From Marisa cornuarietis (lineage: Eukaryota; Mollusca; Gastropoda; Architaenioglossa; Ampullariidae), in contig SMMW01000005.1 of NCBI GenBank assembly GCA_004794655.1, positions 558,001 to 622,000 on the forward strand: a DNA stretch of 64,000 nt. The letters run 5' to 3'. The position numbers and the translations under genes were made by a program. Positions within the stretch are counted from its first letter, which is position 1, and each line of letters opens with the position of its first letter. The notes beneath the pieces were generated by a model. The model saw only the letters and a program-made list of their open reading frames with translations, ran no database searches and had not been told where the DNA came from. This document shows, piece after piece, positions 1 through 11,491 of this stretch.

Positions 1-39
1 TTCATTTATATTATACTCAGAAGTTGCTATCCAATTCAT

Positions 40-350
40 TTTATATATACCTTTCAATTCTTTAGCTATAGAATGCATTCTAGCTATACATTTGAAATCT
101 ATATTTATAGATTGCATTCTATAATTTCTGACTTGAAATATATACGGAACGAGGCTGGCTCATTTGCATATGGGAAAAGAAGGTCAAAGACCAACCAATC
201 GGTTTTTACCGAGTTTTCTTTCTCTAGCTATACATTGCAATGTATAATTATACATTGCAATGTATAGCTATAGAATGCAATCTATAAGTATAGAATGAAT
301 TGTATAAATATAAAATGCAATCTATAAGTATAAAATGCAATGTATAGCTA
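40..350. repeat. Palindromic 20-bp AT-rich satellite cluster
   Basis: From about 229 to 350 there are six head-to-tail units of 20 bases. Each is a near-perfect palindrome of the form TATACATTGCAATGTATA or TATAGAATGCAATCTATA. A second, less regular cluster of the same palindromic words lies at about 65-135. The two clusters flank about 90 bases of unrelated sequence. Function is unknown; it could be satellite DNA or the terminal array of an unrecognised element. Confidence 0.75.
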
Positions 351-359
351 GAAATAGCA

Positions 360-1110
360 AATTTAAGAAAAATTCCCCTCTTGGCGCCCCATATTACGGA
401 GGGTGCTAAATATTTTTTTCTTCGATTTCTATAGGTAAAAAAGGGAGCTAGCTGCGGAAATCGCTTAAGGAATCATTTATTTAGAGTTACCTTCCTTGGC
501 ATTATTTACTCGATTGTTTCTTCGACGAAATTTAGAATTTTCTAGACCTAGTAACTGCCTTTCTAAAATGGCGATTCAAAGAATGCTTTTCAAAAGGCAC
601 TTGAACTTTATTTCAAGATGCTGTATGATTACTGAACCGTTGCACAGGATCATTCCACGTGTGTTTCTGACATATAAACTGGGTTGGGGGCCATATTTGT
701 GGTCATAGGACCTAGTCTCGTGTGATCTAATCTACTCCAAAACAAATTTTTATGGGATACCGTTTACTTACCCTCCCGGATATCTAACTGTAAAAATAGT
801 CGAGCTTCATGCGAATTCAGGTAAAAACATGTGAATTCTACTAATATTTATCTATCTAACAAATCAAAATCCATAGCTATATCCTACATGGTTATATATA
901 TTTTTTTTTTTTTGAAAAATGACAAAAATTCATGCGTCCAAAGAGAACGGCCTGTGCCGAAGGGACACGACTCCAGTGAGCTAGACTCTCGTTCTTTGTC
1001 GGAATTAACCACACAAAAGCTTTTCCAGTTTACAGCCATGCATCAAAAGCCACCACATCAAGAAAAAAGCTACCGATCAATCCATCCGTACAGTATCCGT
1101 ACTGGGTATG
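360..1110. other. Non-coding stretch, nothing recognised
   Basis: Short open frames occur here, but none has splice signals, domain motifs or a relative elsewhere in the window. No gene is supported. Confidence 0.5.
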
Positions 1111-1119
1111 GTTTCCTAT

Positions 1120-2470
1120 TTTGAGTCACGCCGGTATAGCTGGACCGATATCAGAGTTCTTTTAATATTATGCCAATGTTATTGTCCCTTTTTTAGTAGA
1201 TATATTCAACCACATATTCTACAGTGGACAGCACTCCGTGGAATGGTCAAAAGCTTCTACAACCACTACGCAAGACAAAATGCTTGCACGAACCAGACAG
1301 ATATATAGGTATATCCCGTCTAAATTATGCAGTAAATTATATAGTTAATCCTCAGCAGGAGCTTGTCTGACTGGGTCGAAGACAATAACACGTTACGTGA
1401 AACTCAAGCAGGATTTAGAAATTGGCATTCAATGGCAGATTAGACTTTTACTCTGTTTGCGATGCCCTAACGCAACCACACACGTTCTAAAAGATATATT
1501 GCATTTATATGCGTCCATAAAGCATTTTACCTAACATAACGACCAGACTTAAGGTATATTCTTAGCAAAAGTGCTATTATATGAAAGTTTCTTGTTGCCA
1601 TATTAAGTATTATACGGAAGTGAAAGCGAGGGCTAGGTGTGACCAGTGTGTGAGTATATTTTGTTGCCCTTAAGTTCTTAGGCAGGGGGAGTTAACTAAT
1701 CTTCATTTCTAAATGAAGCTGCTACCAACATTATGGCAAGCAGTGAGTAACCATGTCTAGTGGAGGATAACTGGCAAGCAAGTTTTTTCTTAGGTAATAA
1801 TACTTGTAAACTCCTATAATCACTTAGGTCCGTACTTATCTAAAAGGCTGTCTTTTAGCAGAGCATAGAAGATATTACAATAAAAGCACGTAGATGAGTT
1901 ATCGAAATATAAAAGGTGTTTTGGAAACTTGATGACTTTACATAGTCAAGTTTTCTGAAGTTGCTATTAGTGATATGGTATATTGTGAAACTGGTCGCTT
2001 CCCTATATTTCAATATGAAAGGTCAAGCTGCATTAGATATTGTCGATGCATTACTATTTTAGAATGATAACCACAGGTTTCTTTACAAAGCCTACAAAAT
2101 GCTGCTGTGTATCCACCTTAGTGGTAAGCCCTTATGGGTAACAAACGTACACGATAATCGTTACAGAAACGGGTTTTGGGTCTGGGAAAATCAGGGGGTA
2201 GAAGACATTACACTGTAAATGGTTGCTCCGAATCTGCAAAGAAAGACTAGTTGATTGTTTTTCCCAAGACTACCATGATCACATATCTAAGAGTGACAAC
2301 TTCATTTTATAAATTTGATATTATGGTTGAACCTCGACCGTATTACTAATAAGCACTTATAAGACATTCGGATAAGATTGGGGGTTGGTATCTCAAAAAT
2401 TCACACTTATACAAATAGATATTTTGCTTTCAAAGCCTCCGATGTTCCTTATGTAATACTAACCTTAATG
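1120..2470 (+). pseudogene. Decayed LINE reverse transcriptase, second copy of the 5.7-10 kb family
   Basis: Translated piecewise with frameshifts and stops, this stretch aligns in order with the RT and C-terminal part of the LINE at 5.7-10.2 kb. Around 1160-1260 it reads PFLVDIFNHIFYSG against PFFVEMFINHIFSSG. Around 1365-1420 it reads LSDWVEDNN..ETQAGF against MTDWVEENN..ELQAGF. Around 1495 it reads YIAFICVHKAF against YVAFIDFQKAF. Around 1975-2040 it reads DMVYCETGRFP...SSCIRY against DMVYGDTGRFP...TSCIRY. Around 2165-2200 it reads the shared WENQGV block. No long frame survives, so it cannot encode a working protein. Part of the palm, including the FADD region, is missing or unreadable between about 1530 and 1900. 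Confidence 0.8.
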
Positions 2471-2717
2471 ATAAAATACTATTTTTGTTACTGTGCACAT
2501 CACTGAATGATCTGAAGTTAAAATTTTTACACGCAAATATAGAAATACTTGCCACAATGTACTTAAAATTCATTTGACTGATCACCGTTGTCTGCAAAAT
2601 GCAGCGGACTAACACCACGACGGAAAATAATTAGAGGTTGATGTAACAAGTTAAAATATAAAATATATATCATTATAATCTGTAATAAAAATAATATATA
2701 TATATGGGGCTGAGCGA

Positions 2718-2815
2718 GTAAACAGAGGGGAGTGGGTTGAGATAGATAGTTGTCGTTAATGAACTGCCTTTAATGAACCGGATGAAAGAGATTCATTTTT
2801 TTGCTTCGGTTAAAC
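2718..2815 (+). repeat. Dispersed repeat, copy 1 (pairs with 43255-43365)
   Basis: About 100 bases share the words GAGGGGAGT, CGTTAATGAACTGCCT and TTTTTTTGC.TCGG with 43255-43365, in the same orientation. There is no coding potential. It is probably a piece of an unclassified interspersed repeat. Confidence 0.55.
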
Positions 2816-3589
2816 TAGGCAAGAGCCTTTGAAAGCCACAAAACTAAGGATTTAGTTTAAGGGTAAGGTTTTCGGTTATGGTGAGGGTATGGGCTAGTCG
2901 AAGCAGATGACATGAAGTCATAAGGTTTTTATAACTACATACCTTTTTCTCGCGTCGTCTGTATTCAGCAACAGCTCACCAATGTTTCACACAGCTATGC
3001 TTTCGAAACCCGACATTTTCTGTTTCACGTTTTCCAGACACGTACTATGACCTTACAATCCAACTGGTCTTTACTTGTATTTCTTATTGCCACTTTCGGA
3101 GCTAGACACTATATTATATAAATATTCACATATTCAGTGTTACAAATCGTCGTACAACCATAAAAGACAGCTGACATTTGTATATGAAATAGAAGAGACA
3201 ATACGTAAAAACACTACAGTAAACAGCCAAGTTACGATACAGAAACAAGGAAACATTTTTTCCTTTGCCATCGCGACGGTAGCTCGAATCTATGCAAGCT
3301 GTTCTACATTATAATCCTTCCTCTGATTGAAAACAATGAGCGATAGTTGGAGGGGAAAGCGTCCAATATTTGTGGGTGGCGCTGAGTGAAGAAGATAACA
3401 AGAAGTGTGCTTCTGCTTGTTTATATCATGTAATTGCTTAAAGTGCATTAAATTCTTTTCGTCTACTGATGTCCATATGATCATTATTGTGGCTAAAATA
3501 TGTTGGTAAGCTGCTCTTAGACAACATAATTCTTCTGAAGCCAGCGTTTTAGTTGTCTTTCATTTCGAGACGTTCTAACGGGTGAGGTA

Positions 3590-3725
3590 CGTGGGGTACC
3601 CAGTTAAAAGCTGGGTCAAGTGGGGGAAGTGAGCGGATCTCAAACCGGCTGACGTGCTCACTACCGACCTTCTCAGCAGTATTGAGGCTCTTATTGTTCT
3701 TCCGGCTATTTGATGCACTGAAATG
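3590..3725. repeat. Possible interspersed-repeat fragment
   Basis: The stretch GGGTACCCAGTTAAAAGCTGGGTCAAG, followed by AAGTGAGCGGATCTCAAACCGGC, resembles a segment at about 40230-40310 (GGGTCGACTGG..AAGTTCGCTCAC..ATATCAAACCGGC). Both look like copies of one short interspersed or LINE-tail repeat. Assignment to a family is not possible by eye. Confidence 0.35.
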
Positions 3726-3790
3726 TGCTACCTCTGTTTGAAAAGGGCAGAATTCTTTCAGATATAGAATTTAAAATTTCGTTCCGGGTT

Positions 3791-3802
3791 TTGTGTGTGT
3801 GT

Positions 3803-3868
<66 letters not shown>

Positions 3869-3869
3869 A
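3791..3869 (+). repeat. (TG)n microsatellite
   Basis: About 78 bases of almost uninterrupted TG dinucleotides. Confidence 0.97.
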
Positions 3870-5685
3870 CATCATTCATGGCTTAAATAGCTGCGACGAA
3901 AAGACGTTGCCTTCAGTTTAGCAGTTAACAAAGAAACTAATTATATTGGTCGTTATGACAGTCCAAAAAACATGAAGCTGTGAAAGCATGAAGTTAAGAA
4001 ACGTCAAATGACATGATGTGATAGGCAACTGACAATCTATCCCACTAATCCTGAAATACCTTATTCTACTTCGACACTTCCTTTTTTGAACATTTCATTT
4101 GAATTAAAAAATACCCTTCTCCAACTAAGGCTTAAAATACATTCACATAAGTGCCCAACATTACACTTACATGTGGTGATTCTACGCACAAGAAAAAGTG
4201 TCGTAAAACTTGCTACAAGCTAAGTATGAAAGTTGCTTTACATGATCTTCCTTTGCAATCATTCCTCCCCCAACCCAGTACTGATGGTATCAACAACATC
4301 TTAGCACAGTCATCTGGGCCTAATCTAAAGAACAATCAAACATTTACACAAGCATAAAAATATTTTATTTATGTTTTATAATATATATTTGAATTTTCAA
4401 GATACAATTAAAATCACAAAAGTAAGAAATAGGGATGTATTGTGCAATATTTTACGTGAGAAAACGTAAACTATACAGATTAGTAACACATAGACAAGTA
4501 CATTGTGCAATATATACACATGAGGCAAAGTAACTATACAGGGTGGTGAGTTAAAATTGCATGAAATATTTATGTACACGCTGAATAAATATACAAAAAG
4601 TAAATAAGCTCGAGTAAATTATTCTAGGCAAAACCAAACAGCTACCTGCAAAGGCATGGATAAAACAAAATAATCATAAAGTCTACAACAACCCCAAATT
4701 CACTTTGCTAACTAAAAAGCACCATGTCTAGATCCTACTTTATTAGCACATCACAAAAACGAAAAGCTCTAATGCCATCTTTTCACTAACTACATATCAT
4801 CATGAACAGAACCTGCACCTGCATAAATTCACCATCAATATTGTGATGGTTACTTTTTATCTGTGTTCCGCTTTAACCCTAAATGTGGCAGCTTGAAGTA
4901 AATTTCCACTCCACTGTACTTTAATCATCATTACAACAACATACTATACTACAATCTGGTTTCAAGATGGCGCCATTCTGCGTGAATAAGACAAATGTTC
5001 CTCGGTGGCGAAAGGATGGAAGTTTTGCTTAGCTGTCTGCTTTAGAGGGAAAGGACGTATTGCATTATTGCTTCACATGTGGCACTTACAAACAGCGACT
5101 GCCACAAAAAAAACAATAATGTGGTTTTTTGTGTAATTTCTTGAGTTACTTAGTCTCAGAAGACAGTCTGCATCTTATGAAGGGATTGGGATATTTTAAG
5201 CATTGTGCTTTGCAAACCAAAATGGCTAGTAATTTCTGTGAATCTCTCTACTGAGAAAAAAAACTCACATGTAGAGGTATAAAATGAAATTGCCCAATAT
5301 TTTAGGCTGAGAAAAAGACTAGTTTTGCACAATTATAAAACTTGTGAAACGAACTACATAAATAAATATATGCAAAGGATGCAAATAATATGAAAGTATC
5401 TCATACAAAAATACAGGTAAAAGACAACAGCTGAATAACCATATCAGATGTCAACAAAAGGAGCAATTTTTCTTCAATCGTCATGGCAAAACATCACTCC
5501 TTCTTGAATGCCATTCATCGAACTCTGCATAAACATAAGAAACTAAATTATTGGCAACCAAAGACCTCTGCCTGGAGTATAATTGCTATTCAAGTATTCA
5601 CTGGCAGTAATCCATAAACGACTTGCACTAGAAGAAACGAAACCAATGCTACAAAATATAGCAATGGTGAAGTGTGCAAAATAAC
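3870..5685. other. AT-rich non-coding stretch
   Basis: This is low-complexity AT-rich DNA. Short frames at 4151 and 4397 lack splice signals or recognisable motifs. No gene or repeat family was recognised. It ends at the 3' tail of the minus-strand LINE. Confidence 0.5.
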
Positions 5686-5894
5686 GTCAATAACGAACGA
5701 ACGAACGAAATTCTTTATTGCTTTGGCCGTGTGGCCTCAACATCGCGAGTACAGTTTATACAATTTTAATGATAAATTATTACAGTTCCACGGGTGTAAA
5801 TATAGGTTAGCATGGGCAATTACATCGACAGTGTCGATAACCCTATGCACAAATCTTTCTTGGTTTAGCTGCTGACAGTGTTGCGTCGTTTAAA

Positions 5895-7190
5895 TCAGTG
5901 ATAAAGATACCTGGCCAGGCAGGTAATCTGTGATGTGTCATTAATCAGGGCTGGGAAAGAAAAGGCTGTTTGGTGAGTTGTATATTTCAGAGGCAGAAAT
6001 CTGCTTCTAAGGTCTCTAAGTTGGGTACATTGGAAAAGTAGATGTATTTCATCGTCTGGTGAATCAAGACATAGCGGGCATTCTAGATTTGGCATTGGTG
6101 CTGTTGAGTACCTGTATTTGTGGGTTTTCAACTCAGAGATCCCCATACGAAATCTAATTAGAGCATCTCTTAAGGCTTTGTTGTTTACACAGTATAAATA
6201 TGGTTCTATTTGCAATTCCAATTTGAACTTTGCATACACAGTAAACCTAGGGCTCTCTGTGACATGACAATGCCAGTCTTGTTTATGGCAATCAACCAGT
6301 CTTTGTTTAAACATAGAGAGAAATTTGCCAACATTTTGCACACCTTGATTTTCCCAGACATAGCCAAAACCATACCTGTACAGGGTCTCACACACTTCAG
6401 ACACCCAGCATGCTTTCCCACTATTATGAAGCTCAGTCAACATGTTATATGCCTTTCGTGGGAGTCTCCTGGAGTCAAGCCATGTCACGCGTAACCAGTA
6501 TCGAATGCAAGAGGTTTTGGAATGTACATAGAGGGGAAATCTGCCCGTGTCACCGTAGACCATATCGTTAGGGGGTTTGGGGCTGACATTTAGTAATTTC
6601 TTTAATGTGAAAGTGTGTGCCATTTCTACTGGGAGATTACTCTTTAAGCTCCATACTTCTGATCCGTATAAGAGCAGAGGCTTTATCTGGCTATCAAAAA
6701 GCTTAAGTAAAAGGTCAGGTGTGAAGTCTTGGATTTTCCAAAGAGTTTTAAAGATTTGGACAATTCCTACTTTTGCTCTTGTTGCCAGGTCTCTGAAGGC
6801 AGATGAAAATGACAGCTTAGTAGTAAAGAATAGGCCCAGATATTTATAGGAGTTGACTACTTTCATCGCGTTGTTATTATAAGTCCATTTTTCTCTGCTT
6901 GCTAGGTATCCACCCTTTCTAAACACAATTATGTTAGATTTTTCGAGGTTCACTGTAAGACTTAGTGCTATTGCACTTTTAGAGAGTACATTTAATTGAT
7001 TTTGTAGACCGCTGGCAGTGTCCGACAACAGAACGATATCGTCTGCGAACAGTAAAATGAAGATTTCTAGAAAATCCGGGTGAAGCTGAATGCCATGTTT
7101 TCCATTCTCGACTATGTCTCGTGCAAGTTCGTTTATTAGCAAGGAGAAGAGTATAGGGCTAGTTATTTCTGTTTTAGACCGTTTGGACAA
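5895..7190 (-). pseudogene. LINE ORF2, reverse transcriptase palm/thumb and C-terminal half
   Basis: This 431-residue frame begins inside the RT domain. It contains SPILFSLLINEL (motif B region), then the catalytic box LLFADDIVLLSD with the two metal-binding aspartates intact, then VNLEKSNIIVF and NSYKYLGLFF (thumb). A conserved tail follows (KAYNML, WENQGV). Near the C terminus a CPLCLDSPDDEIHLLFQC knuckle is visible. Its first residues are in the wrong frame: the expected GLKQGC..SPILFS joint with the preceding frame is broken by a small indel around 7170. Only if that lesion were absent would it form one ORF2 with 7163-9007. Confidence 0.88.
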
Positions 7191-9007
7191 TGAAAAAAGT
7201 CAGGAACATCAGCTTTGGAGCGCACCCTAGCTTTAACGATTTTATACAGGCTTCTCAGGGCGCGATGCATTTTCCCCCGAATGCATCTTTTCCAGAGGAC
7301 TAGCCATAGCTTTGCGCGAGAGACCGAGTCAAAAGCCTTCTGGAAATCTATGAAAGCTACGTATAGTTTCTTATTTTGCAGTAAGTGCTGTTGTACCATG
7401 GCGTATAAGGTAAAAATATGGTCGATTGTGGAGTGATCTTTTCGGAACCCTGCTTGAAGTTCATCAACAACATTATTTTCTTCAACCCAATCCGTCATAC
7501 GTTTATTTAGTATGAACCCATAGAGTTTGCTGCACACGTTAAGGAGGCAAATACCTCTGTAATTATTAGGGTCATCCGTATTTCCTTTTTTGTGTAGTGG
7601 GTGGATAGTAGCTTCTGACCATGATTCATGAAACAGACCTGAGGAGAAGATATGGTTAATAAACATCTCGACAAAGAAGGGTAAAATAGTGTCAGTACTA
7701 TGTTTCATTAGTTCTGGTATTAGTCCGTCGGGGCCAGCTGCTTTCGTATCCTTAAGATGTTTAATTGCACATATGACTTCCTCAGCTGTAATATCCCTAT
7801 CAAGGGAGTCTTCACCGGTTCCTTCATCTCTGTCATAGTTTATTTGGTCTAACTGAATCTCTGTACCGTTGTCCCGTACATCTTTAAAGACCTCCTGAAA
7901 GTGGTCATACCATTTTTCTATGGTAATGTTGTTTTGCCTGTAGCTGCACGGCTTAAATCTTTTCAACATTTTCCAGAAGGCCCCTGAATCATGCATACAG
8001 CTTTTAATCATTTTACGAGCTTCTGCTCGGAACTGCTCTTTCTTTTGTGTGATAAGCTTTCTATACACTTTTCTCTTATCGATGTAGGATTTAAGATCAT
8101 AGGGTGTCCATGTTAGTCTAAACTGTGCTAGCGCCCGTCTAGCCGCATTCTTTGTGGTGAGGCATTCATTATCAAACCATTCGTTCCTCATCTTGCGTTT
8201 AGGGAATCTTATTTGTTTTGCCATGGTATTTGCCGCAGACTTAAGGCCATTCGTGAATAAGTTCACCGCTGCATTCAGATCGCTATAAATCATATCTCTG
8301 GCTCTATTTAACAGGTTTAAAACATCTGGTGAGCGTAGGTCGGACATAAATATTGGTTTTAAATCTGGGTTCCATTGTATCTTCTCAAAGAAGGTGGGGA
8401 TAGTAACAGAGTCTAATGGCAGCTGGGATTTACAGCTTAGGGTGCATATTAGTGGCATATGTTGTGATTCCAAGCGTTTATCAACAATAAGTTTTTGTGG
8501 TAAATAACCAATAGAGTTAGAAAAATAAAGTAATCTACAACACTGCGGCCTGTTTGGGATATAAAGGATATAAAGGTAAAATGGCCACTCGTCGCCATGA
8601 CATGATCCATTTAAAATAGAAAGGTCAAAGGCTGAGCACAGCTCTAACAATAACTCACCACCCCCGTTTATGACATGATCTTGAGATTGTCGAGTGTTCG
8701 TGTTGCTGGCATCCTCCTTGTTTGGGATTTCAGCTGAAAGTTCCTCAGATGCAGGGGTTTTGTTTGATGTTTTAGCATTGAGATCCCCGCAGATGATAAA
8801 TGAAGCTTCAGTATAGCGTTCCGCAAGTTCTAGTAAACATTGCTCTAGGATAGCCATCCCATTGCTAAAGTCTGATGTTTCATAGAATGGCGAGTCAGCA
8901 GGCGGTAGATATGCGCACACAAGGTACACATCTGTAATAGTACTGGTAAGAGCTCTCGAGATTTTAATAACCACAATATAATCAAAATCCACTTCGATTT
9001 GTTTCAT
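7163..9007 (-). pseudogene. LINE ORF2, endonuclease C-part and RT fingers
   Basis: This is a 614-residue frame. The first third is the later part of the endonuclease (VYLVCAYLPP, then IICGDLNAKTS, where the D and N match the GDxN active-site motif). After a linker with EWFDNEC it enters RT: AAGPDGLIPELMK, ATIHPLHKKG, NNYRGICLLNV, ELQAGFRKDHSTIDHI, and LYVAFIDFQKAFDSV with the first catalytic aspartate of motif A. It ends at NGLKQ, just before motif B, because of the frameshift near 7170. It is one piece of the split ORF2. Confidence 0.9.
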
Positions 9008-9034
9008 AAATCTGCTGTAGTTTTACTAGAACCA

Positions 9035-9265
9035 TTATTCCTCCTGATCCTCGACCATGGGTAGATAATTTTTTAGTGGGTAGTGTAAAGGAGTCATAGC
9101 GCGCAAACAGATCACTTTCAAAGTTTCAACGAGGCATACGAGATCAAATTTAGTTACATATGAGATAAAGTCGCTATCCGTCATTTTAGAGAGAAGGCCG
9201 TCAACATTCCATGAGAGAAATAACATTGGTGGTTTAGCTTGTGTGGTATTATTGGTACTAACCAA
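9035..9265 (-). pseudogene. LINE ORF2, N-terminal endonuclease fragment
   Basis: The 76-residue frame contains FLSWNVDGLLSK and DLVCLVETL. These are the first two conserved blocks of the apurinic-like endonuclease: Asn in WNVDG and catalytic Glu in VET. A stop codon at about 9035 separates it from the rest of the domain at 9007. It lies directly downstream of ORF1 on the minus strand. Confidence 0.8.
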
Positions 9266-9455
9266 GATGTCTGGCGTAATTAAACTGTTGTGGCCACGGC
9301 CGAGTCCTCATCTCGTGGTAGGGGTTCCATTTCCTGTGCGTTCCCCGTTACGTCTGTTGGGCTTGGGTTTACTTTTCTCGCTAGCACTAGATAATTGTGG
9401 CGATTGTCTGGTCCAGGCTGTTGGCAGCTGCTGTTGTTTGGCATTGACCTACACG

Positions 9456-10175
9456 TCACACTGAGGTTGCTGCCGTCGCAGCCGGGCTTGGGCCGACGGG
9501 TCCCCCAGCACTGCCCGGCGGTCGAACGCCGCGGTCAAGGCCAACTTTTCTGCTCTTAGATCCATTTGCCGTACTTGGCCCCGCTCTGTCTACGGTTGGA
9601 GAAACCTCGCATGTCGGTGTATAGCCGCCGGTTCCTCCAGAGTTGGTTTCTCCATTGCTGGTCTGCACGGGTACTCCGTGCGTGGTTACTAGATCGTGAC
9701 AAGCCGGGGACACCTGTGCGGGGCGCGGGGGCGAGCCTTTCACATAGCTGTCAGGTGGGCACTCGCTGACATTGGCTGTCTGGCTGTTTTCTGCCCCTGT
9801 ATCCCTGGTGTGTAGTGTCGTGCTCTTCCCCTTTAAGTTGTCACTGGTAGGTATGTTGGTAGCTTTGAGGTCAGGAGGGGATTTGGCGGGCAAAGAAGTG
9901 GTCTGTTGACCAGGGTCTATCGTGGTGTAGTGGGCGTCGTCTTTGATGACATTGCTATTGTCGTGGGCATCACGGGTTTGGGGACGTAAGTGTCTCGGAA
10001 CTGTATGAAGTTTACCGTTTTTATAGAAAGTAAAAGTCCCTTCCTCGCGAGCATTTAGAATATTGTTCGTCTGTTGTCTCGTCAGATCACTGGCGACTCT
10101 GATACTGGCAGCCCGAAGTTTGTCTCTAGTCGTCTTGTTACTCAGGATTCGCATTTTGTGCCTACTCAGGTCCAT
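9456..10175 (-). CDS. LINE ORF1-like protein (239 residues)
   Basis: This open frame, 239 residues from ATG at 10175, lies upstream of the endonuclease in the same orientation. The N-terminal 80 residues are basic (many Arg, Lys and Gln). The rest is rich in Pro, Ser, Thr and Gly and probably disordered. No CCHC knuckle or RRM is obvious. Position and composition fit a LINE ORF1 nucleic-acid chaperone, but that rests on context and not on a recognised domain. The region is more GC-rich than its surroundings. Confidence 0.6.
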   Translation of the reverse strand: MDLSRHKMRILSNKTTRDKLRAASIRVASDLTRQQTNNILNAREEGTFTFYKNGKLHTVPRHLRPQTRDAHDNSNVIKDDAHYTTIDPGQQTTSLPAKSPPDLKATNIPTSDNLKGKSTTLHTRDTGAENSQTANVSECPPDSYVKGSPPRPAQVSPACHDLVTTHGVPVQTSNGETNSGGTGGYTPTCEVSPTVDRAGPSTANGSKSRKVGLDRGVRPPGSAGGPVGPSPAATAATSV

Positions 10176-10269
10176 TCAAACGAGCACACACCGTAGGTAC
10201 TTAAGGATGTTGGAGGAAGTGTATACATCCAAGGTCAGCAGCTATTATACCAAGCAGTTTCTCGGCTAA

Positions 10270-10890
10270 AACTGATTGTTGTTTGTGGGTTGACTATGCG
10301 ACTGCAGCTACTTGTTAGGGCGCACGAACATGTCTCACCTGCCCCGTTCTTGATAAAGCCATGTTGACGATCATGCATGTCTAAATTGTTTCTTATTTTC
10401 TTTTCACCCGATATCAGCAACTGAGCTTACACCCATCATGCTTTGGTCCAAACCTACATTTTTCCTACTAAGCCTAGTTTCAATCGTATAGTAAATGATA
10501 CTTTGTCGTAGATTACCGTCTATGTTTAAAACTACTCTGGTGAAACCTCTAATGAAAAAGCTTACCGTAGACTGTACTAAACAATTGCCCCTCAGTCACG
10601 GACTTGCCATCTCAATTCGACGTCCTCGAGAAAGTAGTTCTCAGGCAATTATGTTTGAAGACTGCAACATCTTTAAATAAACATGTACATGGTTTATATT
10701 TTTACAAAGGCACAGGGTGTGAATAGATCTTCTAGATGCAAAAAAATAATCTCTAAGTGAGCCAAATCTCTCACTAATTAGAGTTACTTGCAAAACCAAA
10801 ACTAATGTATACTTGAAACTTTTTTTCTAAATTAGAGAAGTTGCCAGTTTGAAATCTGTTTCAGTGAAGCATGCAAGCGTATGCGTCTCG
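10270..10890. other. Non-coding stretch
   Basis: Only short frames without motifs or credible splice sites were seen. Confidence 0.45.
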
Positions 10891-10895
10891 CCCTG

Positions 10896-10968
10896 TCTGT
10901 GTGTGTGTGTTTGTGTGTGTTTGTGTATGTGTGCGTGCGTGCGTGCGTGTGTGTGTGTGTGTGTGTGT
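10896..10968 (+). repeat. (TG)n/(TGCG)n microsatellite
   Basis: About 70 bases of TG repeats with an internal TGCG run. Confidence 0.95.
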
Positions 10969-11491
10969 TGCCAGTACACGGTCGTCAAAACAAAGGCGCC
11001 TCACGCCAAAGGGGAAGAAGCCCTGCGCTCCATGATCACCGCCTGATTTAAATCTTTCATATAGCAGTGGACTCTCTTGTAGACGCTCTTTGGTAGAACT
11101 GCAAACGTGAAAAAACACTGCATTGTTGACACCCCGCTATTGGCTAAACGGAACGGAGCTGCATTCCATGAAAGTTTATGTATTTTTGCTTAATATTTTT
11201 ACGTTATAATTTCACTATTTTAAGTTGTAAGGAGACATCAGACATTTATTGTGCAAAAAAACAGCTGAATTATGAAAAACTGCGAAAAAAAATCAAATAC
11301 ATACTTCACTTTAATTTCGTGGAGGAATACTCCAAACATTGCTGCGCATTCGTCCATTTACTGAATGGTAAACATAATTGTCACGTGACAGCTGTAATAC
11401 ACATATCGTCTTCTTGTGTCTCGTAATTATCTAATGATTCGACCTTCCTTGTAAAAACTTGCTTCTCACCAACCCTGTAATTAAATGCTAC

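Larger units (their letters stand above)
5690..10200 (-). mobile_element. Nearly full-length non-LTR retrotransposon (LINE)
   Basis: On the minus strand the order is ORF1 (10175-9456), apurinic-type endonuclease (from 9265), reverse transcriptase and a C-terminal C-x2-C-x7-H-x4-C knuckle (ending at 5895), then a 3' tail of TTCG/CGTT tetranucleotides at about 5697-5712. This order is standard for autonomous LINEs. Lesions are few: a stop and gap between 9035 and 9007, and a frameshift near 7170. It is therefore a fairly young but apparently dead copy. Two other copies of the family lie at 1.1-2.5 kb and 60.9-61.6 kb. The clade (jockey, CR1, I or related) was not fixed. No target-site duplication was found by eye, so the 5' boundary is approximate. 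Confidence 0.88.

Noticed and set aside
229..350. Regular 20-bp units considered as a CRISPR-like array
   Set aside because: Units are contiguous without unique spacers, palindromic and AT-only, in eukaryotic sequence.
9243..9464. Frames antisense to the LINE (also 6210, 6577, 7215, 9566)
   Set aside because: They lie opposite strong LINE coding sequence, with no motifs of their own.
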